This document shows positions 52,301-60,535 of a DNA stretch of 64,000 bases, in pieces. Under the pieces are notes generated by a model. That model did not search any database. It saw only the letters and a program-made list of their open reading frames with translations, and was not told the origin of the DNA. The stretch spans positions 34,962,932-35,026,931 of the forward strand of contig NC_069132.1 in assembly GCF_026914265.1 (NCBI RefSeq), read 5' to 3'. The translations under genes were made by a program, and so were the position numbers. The stretch is from Mya arenaria. Its lineage: Eukaryota; Mollusca; Bivalvia; Myida; Myidae. Numbering within the stretch: the first letter of the stretch is position 1; each line of letters starts with the position of its first letter.

Positions 52301-55300
52301 ATTTACTAGCAACAGTATACAATTTAAAGTAATTATTTACTAGCAACAGTATACAATTTAAAGTAATTATTTACTAGCAACAGTATACAATTTAAAGTAA
52401 TTATTTACTAGCAACAGTATACAATTTAAAGTAATTATTTACTAACCTCTGGGGAAGCTCTTCCTGGTTTTTATCGTTTAAGTAGTCACTGACAGAAGAC
52501 TGTACCATGGTTTCAAGATCCACTTGGCTGTCTTTAGTGAACAAACTGCAGACAAAAGGCTCCTGTAGAACAGCTCCATAGTTCCCGGCACAGAAACTTT
52601 CAACTGCAGATTTGACACCACCTGCAAAAATACAAATACTACTGGATATTCAAGGCTAGCAGAGTACAAACCAATTGTACAAGGGCTAAAATCCCAGCTT
52701 GGCCTTAATCAGAAACAATGAATTAAACATGGTCCAGATTCCCAAACATGAAACTATAAATTTTCTTTCTGTGACGCCCTTGTATATTTAGGGTTGATTG
52801 TATTGAGAGGGTGGGGGGTGGGGGTGGGGGTGGGGGTGGGAATAATGAGTTTGGCTGATTACTTCAATAAGTTTGCAATGTGTTGATACTAACCAATAAA
52901 TAGAAAAATGGTATTTTTTTAGTCATTTGAAATCTGACCATCTTTCTGTGGCGATATTTGAGTGAAAAATTAACAGTAAATAAGTTTATTTAACTTTAAG
53001 TTATTTAACTACAAAAATCAAAATGAATGCATTTCAGTGTTCGACACTAACAGGGTCCCGTGATCCCGAGGAGACCAATTTTTCGGGAGGGATACCTGAA
53101 CCTTTAAGTCCGGTATTCCGTCGGGACACTTACATTTCTAACTAATTAAAGCTAAGTATCAGTAAATAAATAGCGTTTCATTAATCTATTATCTAAATTT
53201 GGGTCGCCCTAAGTTTCTTGACAGTGCATGTAAAAATGATATTATTATTAATACTTCTCACACACCAGTCACCAAAGCGAAAGTATGGCTGGCTTTTTTA
53301 CTATTGTTACGTCATGAATCTATGAATAAACAGGTCATTTCACAGTGCACATGCAGGTTAATACTTCTGTTTTGTTGTTTACATTTTCAATAAGGCCAGA
53401 GACATAAGACAAGACCCTAAGTCTAAGAATAGTAACAACATCGAGTTTTTTCTTACATTGTATCCATCTTTGTTTTTGACTGAAAACAAGAGACTTAGAC
53501 ATTCTACCGCTTTTGAACTAAATCAACCAACTTGGAGACCCAAATCTTCCTCTCTGCCATTGCCAGAGGTTCACATGTCTGACATTGTGCTACTTACTTC
53601 TCATTACGTGCTGTTGCCAAAAACATGTATAATATGGTGTATACTTGAATTACAAATTAAAAAGTAAAAGACACAGTATTTATGAAAGGTGCTCTTCACA
53701 TTGCCTGGATACAGTATGACATTTTTTTTTTTTTTTTTTTTTTTTTTATATTTGAATTATTATTCATTTTTGTCAAAATAGTGAATGTATGTCATGTAAA
53801 AAATTATTCAACAATTTTTCATGAAAGAAAATTAGTATAATATATAAATAAATATAAGGTGAACATAAAAAAAACTAATTTTCTTTCATGAAAAATTGTG
53901 GAATAATTTATTAAATGACATGTATTCACTATCTTGACCGAAATAAATAAATAATAAAAATAAAAAAAAATATTAAAAATAAAACAATATGAAAAAAAAA
54001 TGTATCATTGTATCCAGTCAATGTGACGAGCACCTGTGGTATTTATATGTTGAATCAAATATTAAACAGGCTCAAAAATGTAAAAAGTGGAAGGGACACC
54101 TAATTTCATGAAGGGACACCTGATTTCAAATGTTGGTGTCCTTCTAGCCACAATAATGCGCGTTAAGGGAACTTTTTTGACATTTGGATATTCATTTTGT
54201 TCCCTAAACACCACAAGTCAACTAAGCAGTACCATATTTATATTCTTCAACTATTACCCCACAACACTTCACTGTTAAATTAAAACACAAAAGTTACACT
54301 TTTTTTATTTTAGCCCATACCTTTTACTTATTACACTTAAGTGTTTTATGAAACACAAGTCAATAAATCATCGCCATTTTGAAACCATCTAGCAGGTGCC
54401 CGATATCTTTCCGCTCAATATATACTTAGCGCTGGGATCTGTCATTCTTGACTAGGAAAACAACAAGTGGGTTATGGACGCGTAGAGTCGCCAAATAAAA
54501 AATTGGCGAAGACTCTGAAGCGGCTGTTTATATGGACTAGTGTCCTTCGGGATCCCTTGGAAAAATGGTTAGTGTCTACACTAGTCCAAATACTTGTACG
54601 TTGACGGATTTTTTTTAGATTTTTGATATGGCAAATCCTTCACGTACAAATTGTTTAGTATCAAAAGTGGGTAGTTGTTCCAATCAGGATTCCGGGTTAA
54701 AGCATATAGCGTCTATAAAATATCATAAAAACAAGAAATATTACCAGATAATGTTATTTGATATTAGTTCCGTACACAATTTTTTTTTATCCAACTTATA
54801 ATTATGAATTTGACGGCTTTTCTTCATTTCATTCTGTCAAAACATAACGATATATACATGAAGGGCACCGCCAAGGCTTCAGGGCACAGTTTTAACATCG
54901 CTCGGAACATTTCGGCCATGGCCTGAGTTGTTACGACTGTATAACGAGGTCTATCTCGAAGTTTTGTCGGAAGAGGCCGAGTTATTACAATTGTATCGAG
55001 TTGTTCCCCTTCGCATAATTGTTATCTGTGTCAGTCAACTTTTGTTTTATTGGAAAGGTAAACAACTTGTTTTAATGCATTAAATGCTTGTTTAGTGCAA
55101 AATAACATTTCACTTACATTGCAAAATATGAATATAACTCTTTATGATCAATTTCAACCATAATATACAAAACAATTTCAATATTTTTAAAACACCCCCG
55201 TTTTTTGCACATTCCCGTTTAGACGTTAGGGATTGGAAGAATCCCGTATAACACGTCTATTATTTTAGACTAGTGTCTACACCTGCATTTTCTTACGAGA

Positions 55301-55601
55301 GACGTGACATACCTTTTTAAGTTGAAATTGATTGGTTTTGAACTGAATTAATAAGGCAGTGCATGATTGTCATATACGTTAAACGCTAGAAATGACATTT
55401 TTTCCAATTTGAAGTTTTGCCTGTTTACATAGAAATGTATAAATTAGTGGTGTGTAATCTTCATAGTATTGACAATCAATTAATGTATTTGTAACGAAAT
55501 TTTAAGTACAAATCTATGTCCTTACATTCAATATCATGAGAAAATGATATTTTCTGAGTCACCAATGCTATTTCCAGAGGGAAAATATCTCTCTGATCCA
55601 T
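34361..55601 (-). CDS. TTC27: Tetratricopeptide repeat protein 27, 829 aa, 23 coding exons
   Basis: TTC27 is a conserved eukaryotic TPR protein, linked in yeast (Emw1) to cell-wall growth. Exons, 5' to 3': 55526-55601, 52447-52621, 51758-51875, 51237-51383, 49593-49695, 48466-48505, 47740-47864, 45456-45592, 44673-44785, 43970-44039, 42968-43081, 42249-42344, 41595-41717, 40870-41043, 40256-40309, 39646-39744, 39047-39099, 38630-38708, 37796-37996, 37011-37073, 35771-35873, 35095-35195, 34361-34486. All phases agree and total 830 codons; human TTC27 is 843 aa. Hallmarks: [39 protein letters not shown], the TPR block from about residue 440 to 660 ([54 protein letters not shown]), and [12 protein letters not shown]. 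Exon 1 ([16 protein letters not shown]) is the least certain; it was chosen by phase, ATG and donor. Confidence 0.94.
35288..35644. mobile_element. MITE with AAAGCTGCATTCTCACAG ends, TTC27 intron 21/22 area
   Basis: Inverted ends 'ttaaagctgcattctcacag' and 'ctgtaagagtgcagctttaa' bound about 357 bp. The interior has 'gtcttggaatgaaccaactt' and 'ggaaaccagtgatataagac', motifs I recall from a very abundant bivalve repeat. No coding frame. A diverged partial copy in opposite orientation lies at about 34010-34320. Confidence 0.65.
36352..36851. repeat. Bivalve interspersed repeat (CAAGAGGCCCATGAGGG family), TTC27 intron
   Basis: It starts 'aacaagaggcccatgagggc', contains 'aatgaccccagggacataat', 'tctgatggatatctaaatac' and 'cagacgcacagacacacata', and ends 'tctggccaaaggccaataga'. 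This order of motifs is typical of a dispersed bivalve repeat. Non-coding. Confidence 0.6.
39352..39429. repeat. Perfect 39-bp tandem duplication
   Basis: Two identical copies of a 39-bp unit beginning 'atagtcctaggctataagat' sit in the TTC27 intron upstream of exon 17. The identity implies a very recent event. Confidence 0.95.
39785..40125 (-). mobile_element. Two adjacent tRNA-derived SINE copies, TTC27 intron 15
   Basis: The right copy (about 39950-40125) reads on the minus strand as a tRNA-like head with A box TAGTCTAGTGG and B box GGTTCGATCC. Its body has 'ctcattacctctcaaaaagg' and 'ctggtttgtgcccaggaaac'. The left copy (about 39785-39950) is more decayed but keeps 'cctcttggatgaccactcta' and 'tgggtataaaccagtactgg' on the plus strand. 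A functional tRNA is unlikely because the stems are imperfect and the SINE body follows. Confidence 0.75.
42101..42297 (-). repeat. Three-copy tandem duplication of the TTC27 exon 12 tail and donor
   Basis: Minus-strand exon 12 ends with CTGTTCTATGCAGCAAA, a short stretch, then GGGAAATACAG and the donor GTTGGC. About 80 bp into the intron CTGTTCTATGCAGCAAA recurs with GGGAAATACAAATTGG, where the donor is lost. A third, shorter copy reads CTGTTCTAAACAGCAAA then CAAGTTGGC. On the plus strand the first two copies start 'gtatttccca' at 42251 and 42171. Confidence 0.85.
43752..43931. mobile_element. MITE with AGGGCTATTCCA inverted ends, TTC27 intron
   Basis: A 180-bp element has inverted repeats of about 40 bp: 'agggctattccagtaaaaca' at the left and 'tgtttaaatggaatagccct' at the right, followed inward by CCCCC/GGGGG tracts. 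No coding capacity. Confidence 0.8.
44045..44067. repeat. (CA)n tract in the polypyrimidine zone of the TTC27 exon 10 acceptor
   Basis: On the transcribed strand this is (TG)n, which ends four bases before the TTTCAG acceptor of exon 10. The tract replaces a normal polypyrimidine run. Confidence 0.9.
44518..44622. repeat. Imperfect inverted repeat, small foldback element
   Basis: 'gggtaagtagccgatatggg' near 44523 pairs with 'cccatatcaggtcacctact' and 'tacatgtaccc' near 44586-44620. The length of about 105 bp suggests a degraded MITE. Confidence 0.55.
46067..46662. repeat. Bivalve interspersed element with GCCCCCGAA / GGCGGGGGAT ends
   Basis: It starts 'acaagagctgtcacagtatg', soon followed by 'gaatgcccccgaatgtgaca', and ends 'tttggcgggggataat'. 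A duplicated inner block contains 'cacgacacgtcgtcttcgta' and, about 185 bases on, 'aggcgacacgtcgtcttggt'. Non-coding. Confidence 0.6.
49911..51117. repeat. 1.2-kb composite bivalve element with four ~160-175-bp internal units, TTC27 intron 4
   Basis: The left end 'aacaagagccgttgtaagac' continues 'agcacgctcgactt', and the right end 'gaatagtcgagctaaaa' is its inverted partner. Inside, 'gggccataacttgtatt' type blocks recur near 50456, 50617, 50793 and 50949, each followed by 'ctgtgtgaagtattaagtca'. A shorter relative sits at 58308-58706. Non-coding. Confidence 0.65.
52243..52446 (-). repeat. 34-bp array, exactly six units, starting at the TTC27 exon 2 donor
   Basis: On the minus strand intron 2 begins with the donor GTTAGTAAATAATTACTTTA, continuing to the end of a 34-base unit. 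The following five units begin GCTAGTAAATAATTACTTTA and are otherwise essentially identical. Six units times 34 equals 204 bases, from intron base +1. The downstream units carry GC instead of GT at the equivalent of the donor. Confidence 0.95.
52806..52841 (+). repeat. G-run tract, possible G-quadruplex, TTC27 intron 1
   Basis: A series of GGGGGT units on the plus strand can form a G-quadruplex in DNA. The transcribed RNA of TTC27 would carry C-runs, so no RNA quadruplex is expected from that gene. Confidence 0.7.
53036..54588. mobile_element. Possible larger hAT-like element containing a nested hairpin MITE
   Basis: The left end AGTGTTCGACACTAAC and right end GTTAGTGTCTACACT are inverted relatives, each next to a 'gatcccgag' or 'cgggatccc' block. 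I found no matching target duplication, so the boundaries and even the existence of a single element are uncertain. Confidence 0.3.
53684..54038. mobile_element. hAT-like MITE forming a ~150-bp-arm hairpin, TTC27 intron 1
   Basis: An 8-bp duplication GTATTTAT flanks it (53676-53683 and 54039-54046), the hallmark of hAT insertions. The ends GAAAGGTGCTCTTCACATTG and CAATGTGACGAGCACCTGTG are inverted. Both arms continue through 'catgaaagaaaattagt' to the centre, leaving a short spacer. A T-tract of about 26 bases at 53720 has its A-rich partner near 53950-54000. Confidence 0.8.
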
Positions 55602-55647
55602 TATGAGGAATGATTTCTATTTCTCATGTGTCAACATATGGGCGCAG

Positions 55648-55654
55648 CCATCTT
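55648..55654 (-). promoter_or_regulatory. YY1-type AAGATGG motif upstream of the TTC27 ATG
   Basis: Minus-strand AAGATGGC followed by TGCGCCC lies about 47 bases before the proposed ATG. YY1-like AAnATGGC elements are common at TATA-less starts of housekeeping genes, which supports the chosen first exon. A single motif is weak evidence. Confidence 0.4.
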
Positions 55655-57204
55655 AGATCGGCGTATCAAAATATTATTACATGTAAAATTTAGAATTCGG
55701 AATTTAAGGTAAGAAAAAATGTAAATAAACCAAGAATTGGCAAACTGATTCAAAGTAAAGGTTTTCAACGCTATGCCAGCGTTTTGCAAGCTAGATACAG
55801 TTAAATCAACGATGATTGCTTTTTTGTGGATACAAATACACTGTTGTCATTTATGCATTCAGTCGTTGATTGAGTTTTTATTCTTAAACTAAGAAAGGCA
55901 TAAGGGTACATTCCACTATTATATTAATGACATGTTTAACGAATTTCTTATCAGAACTGACTACAATGTATTTTACTGTTTAACCTATTTATAAGAGTCA
56001 ATTATAGAACAAAGATACAATCTGTATCATAACCAGACCTTGGTCCTTACTGTATATCATGCTAAATCTTCTGTTCTGGTGTCTTTTCACTTTAGCAAAA
56101 AATCGTATAAATTAACAATCCATAGATCATTGTTTACATTATTAATGCTTATTTCTTCTTTTTACTTGTTAGAGCCAGTGTTCCAATATCAGTAGCTGTA
56201 TAAAGTTAATATTAATATATTCACATTACCCTAGTCCTTGTAAAGGTAAAACTTGATATTCATATGGTATGAAATGCAAGGAGTTATGATGTCATTGTTT
56301 ATTTCCATATTGTGCTCCTATTGGATAAGGGCAATGTCAGTTAACCTATGTTATACCAAGTTACAAAAATCAGCTTTTTTTTATACAAACATGTTGACGG
56401 TTACATTTCTATAAGAATAAATACTTAATACATAAAAAATGTAAATACAGTTGAACCTAGTTGGCTCGAACTAGCTTGGCTCGAATTCCTCGTTGGCTCA
56501 ATCTGGATTTAAAGGACCGCATTTCTTTATACTGAAGGTAAGCAATTTCTCTTGGCTCAAATTTTTCGAGGCTCAAAGTATTTACGCCGGTCCCTTGGAG
56601 TTTGAGCCAACAAGTTTCGACTGTATAACAATTACTCACATTTTCTACCATTTATGCTGTATTAACGCAAGCGAGCAAATGACCAGTTAGTGCTTGCACC
56701 CTTCATGGAAATCACTTTAAAATGTAAAATTGAAACACTTTAGGCAACAAAACGTTTAAAATATAATATCTTAGCACTTTCTAAAATGTTGATTTATATT
56801 TTACGGGACCTGCTGACACAATACAAACAATAACAAGATCAATAGTTTTCATGTATATTGTTATGCGATGAATTGCGACCCGAACATATCCGAAGATGTA
56901 TGCGTTAATCGATTGATGAACGCAATTGCCGAAAGGCAGTTCATTTAAGGAATGGAAGTTGAGGTGTAAATATTCCTGATATGAAACGCTTGATTGACCT
57001 TTTGTCTAAATGCCTCAGCCACAAAACCATCAAAAAATTAGAATATAATATTACTATTAGACAAGAAAACAGGTGGACTAGTGCTTGTAAACCCATGTTA
57101 AGATTAACTGATAAAATGTTATCAATATAGACATGTTTTAAAATCCAAAAGTTCATGTGTCTTTTTAATTAAAACTGTAATAAAGAATGGGTTAATGAAT
57201 CATT
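55655..57204. other. Intergenic sequence upstream of TTC27
   Basis: AT-rich, with one pogo-like MITE at 56448-56623. I see no coding exon or RNA gene in the rest. Confidence 0.4.
56448..56623. mobile_element. Pogo-like MITE with TA target duplication
   Basis: The ends CAGTTGAACCTAGTTGGCTC and GAGCCAACAAGTTTCGACTG are inverted repeats flanked by TA (56446-56447 and 56624-56625). The 176-bp interior contains further GGCTCGAA blocks. This is a non-autonomous Tc1/mariner relative. Confidence 0.8.
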
Positions 57205-58307
57205 ATCAATATTAAAAAATGATTTATCACTGTGAGGGAGCAAAAAAATCATGTGACCACAAATGTGAATGACCATAGAGAAATTGAGACAACAAAACAT
57301 ATGTTTTTGATGTTTTCTTTATTATCTTGAATCAAATTAAAACAAGACCTAGCCGACAGTATGCCACATAATTTCTGATTTCATGTGGTATACTGTCAGA
57401 TATTCTTGGTGTGGTAGTTTTTTGAAAACATTCAATAAATTTTTTTGAATCAGCGATGCAGACAACCACACATTTTGCATATATCGCAAAAACAATTATA
57501 AAACAGCTAGTTTCACCTGGTTCTTTACAAAAACACATATCAGAGTACCATTGCAAGGCTTATTGATGTTTTTGAAGGCATTATTCAAATTATGCGAACG
57601 ACGACACTCAAGAATTTAAGGCGAATGACCACACTTTTAAAATTAAATTTGAACCGTGATGTCAATGTTTTTTTTCTATTGATAATTTTAACATCAAATG
57701 GAACCTTATGAACGATGGCACCTAAAATTAACTAACTAAATTTGTTTAGTTACATCCAAAATGGGAATCCTAAACATTCAATGTTGACTTTCGATATGAT
57801 CATATGGAACTTCTAATGCTACTGGGTAGTTCATTTATAGCCGGCGAATGACATGTGTAGTCATTACTCAATTACAAATTTGTTTCTGATTAAATATGTG
57901 TTGTGCCATTATTCTGTATCATCACTTATATGGCAATAATTGTTATTATATGGCAATATATTAATGCAATAAAGCTGATAGTTAAAAACTTTCATTGTGT
58001 TTATTTTAAAAATACATAAATAAATGTATAAATCACATCAATATAAAACAAAAAATGTCAGCATTTGTTTGTGAAACAAACGCATTTTATAAGATTGATA
58101 TAGCATGTAATACTGATCAGGCTGTTTACATGCAAAACTTAAACATAAAAATGTTATCACAGAGCAAATCACAAAAAGTGAAATTAATCACCTTACAATA
58201 ATCTTTTATGCAAACCCATCGACTCAAACTAAACTAAGAATTTACTAATAAAGTTCTAAAAAACAATCACAAAAATGAAATTAATCACAGTACAATGATC
58301 TTTTATA

Positions 58308-58706
58308 ACAAGAGCTGTCACAGAGACAGCACGCTCAACTATTTGGTCGCTTTAAAGTTTAGATTGCAAAGTTTTGGTAATACATGCAAATCTACCACAA
58401 ATGAATTAAGTCTCCAAACAACACATCAAGTAGTTGCGGAGATCGTAACCTATCTGTGCTTCTCTGCAAAACCTAACCAGAATTTTTATGTCCAATGATA
58501 AAAGGGCAATAATTTGCATTATATGCAAGATAGAGTTATCTCGCTTGATTAATTAAGTAGGTTGTATAGTTTATAACATATATATAAAGTTTCAATGCAA
58601 AACATGTATTTGCTGTGATAATGACTTGCATGCAAAACCTTAACCAAGGTTTGACATCGACGCTAGGATGAGTAGGATAGTTCTCCTTAGTCTTCGAATA
58701 GTCAAG
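58308..58706. repeat. Short relative of the CAAGAGCTGTCACAG bivalve element
   Basis: It starts 'aacaagagctgtcacagaga', then 'cagcacgctcaactatt', and ends 'cgaatagtcaagttc'. The ends mirror those of the element at 49911-51117. It lies inside the long-inverted-repeat element and is non-coding. Confidence 0.6.
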
Positions 58707-58920
58707 TTCAAAACCCATTGCCTCTAACAAAAGCAATAATTTACTAAAACAGTTCTGAAAATGCTTTCCCGGTTATGTACCTAAGGCGTTTACTTTTCAA
58801 AAACAAAATATTGTTAGAAAATACAATATGATATTCTAATGACCATGTTACCACAGGAAAAATAGTTTTAAGATTAATTGAACAAAAATCAAACGTAAAA
58901 TAGAGCATTATTGTAATAAT

Positions 58921-59845
58921 TCATGTTGTTTTTGTGAATTTTCTTATGCCTGGAAAGGCTGCTCCGGTGCCGAAACACTTTTTCACACTCTGGACATTTA
59001 AGGCTTGACTCCCCCTTGTGCATATCCAAATGTGCCTTCCGGCTTGACTTTTCTGAGAAAGACAACCCACATTCGTGTGACAGTTACACCCCAGCTTGTT
59101 CATGTCAAATATGCTTTTGAAGATCAGCATTGGTTGGAAACGACTTCTCACAATTTATGCAAACAAAGGGCTTCACCTTGCCATGCAAATGACATCTGAA
59201 AAGTAAATGCATATCATTTTATAAAAAAAATTATTCGATCATAATTATAATATACTAAATTTAGTCTTTGTCTAGAATATGTCGACAAGAATGGAACATT
59301 TGAATTATTAGACCTTTTTACTTTAAACGAAGCAACATTGACCCAATATTGCTTATTAAAGAACAGCAACACAAGAAGATAAGACACCGCTAGATTTTTT
59401 TTTCTTTCTAGGAACAAAAACAGCCACGCTATACTTTGGCTTATTTTCACTGGTAACACATATACAATGTTTCGTGTTAAATATGATCAAGTAAAAGACA
59501 CATTATGACGTTACTACGACGACAAAGCTGACGACGAAAACTTGGTTTCGGCCTTACGTATTTGATAAGATAGACGAGCTAACAGTTTTGTCATACTACT
59601 AAACAAAATAAAGGTTTTGCAGATCTGACTTATACCAAACAATTCTTCTTTTAGGTTTCTAATATAAACTATTCTGTATAAACTAACCGGTGTCTATTCA
59701 AGCTTGCCCTGCTGTGGAAAATCTTTTCACAGCACATATAACCCTTTCCCATTCTGATATGTGTTGTTTAATGCTAACGCAGTGTGGAAATGTTCGCAAG
59801 GACCTTGCCACAATATCTGTAGACCTGAGGTTGTTGACTCTCCAT
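58921..59845 (-). pseudogene. C2H2 zinc-finger gene remnant, two exons
   Basis: Exon a (59688-59845) reads MESQQPQVYRYCGKVLANIS, then after two in-frame stops GYMCCEKIFHSRASLNRHR. A GTTAGT donor in phase joins it to exon b (from 59195 leftwards): CHLHGKVKPFVCINCEKSF, PTNADLQKHI, then two more stops, then HECGLSFSEKSSRKAHLDMH and LKCPECEKVFRHRSSLSRHK. Several Cys2-His2 fingers are recognisable, some missing a Cys or His. With four in-frame stops it cannot make the full protein. The retained intron shows it was not copied from mRNA. It lies wholly inside the long-inverted-repeat element. Confidence 0.8.
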
Positions 59846-60385
59846 CTAAAAGATATACCATACATATTCACAAATAAAGTATTTAAAGCTTTATTCGCGC
59901 TCCTATCAAAATTAGATAAAAAAGTGTAAACTTCTCGAGAGTGGTCGTTCGCATAATTTAATATTGTACGATTTCTTTTAAAACATCATTTTGCCTTGAA
60001 AAGGTATGGTAAATGGTATATATTTACTGTTTATATATCTTTTTGTAAAGAACCAGTTGAAGCTAGCGGATTTATCATTGTTTTTGCAAGATTAACAAAA
60101 TGTGTGGTCGTCTGCATGGTCGATTCCAAATTTGTTTTTGAATGTTCTCAAAAACTACAACATGAAGAATGACAGACAGTATACCACATGAAAGCGGAAA
60201 TCATGTAGCATACCATAGATTAGGTCTTGTTTTAATTTGATTAAATTTAATAACAAAAATATAAAAAAAAAACATACCTTTTGTTGTGTCAGGATTGCTG
60301 TGGTCTTACATACCGTATTTGTGGTGACATAACAATTCTTGCTTCCTCACAGTGATTTATTACTTTTTGTCAATTTAATGTGGGA

Positions 60386-60535
60386 TTAAAGCCTATATTA
60401 CACTCATTATATTTTATGAGCTACATTTGTAGGTATGTTATTACAGGGAAACATATAAATGTCTAAAGTGATAAAAAAGTTTCCTTAAAGACCTGTTATT
60501 AATGCCAGTGGATTATATCCTGTTTTTTTTTCAGT
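60386..60535 (+). promoter_or_regulatory. Upstream sequence and acceptor of the rhodanese gene
   Basis: TTTTTTTTTCAG sits directly before TATGG of the rhodanese ATG, so the first coding exon probably begins with a spliced 5' UTR. The upstream non-coding exon was not identified and may lie within or beyond the inverted-repeat element. Confidence 0.5.

Larger units (their letters stand above)
57205..60385. mobile_element. 3.2-kb long-inverted-repeat element enclosing a zinc-finger pseudogene
   Basis: Arms of about 420-450 bp (about 57209-57625 and 59925-60371) match in opposite orientation. Examples: 'aatgatttatcactgtgagg' against 'cctcacagtgatttatta', 'caaattaaaacaagacctag' against 'aggtcttgttttaatttg', 'ggttctttacaaaaac' against 'ctttttgtaaagaacc', and 'aattatgcgaacgac' against 'gtcgttcgcataatt'. 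The left arm holds a second palindrome, 'gacagtatgccacat' with 'atgtggtatactgtc'. Neither transposase nor a clear target duplication is seen. It may be a foldback-type transposon that picked up host sequence, or an inverted duplication. Confidence 0.75.

Noticed and set aside
58921-59151. 76-residue minus-strand open frame as a new protein
   Set aside because: It is an off-frame reading of the zinc-finger remnant; the C2H2 spacing appears only in another frame.
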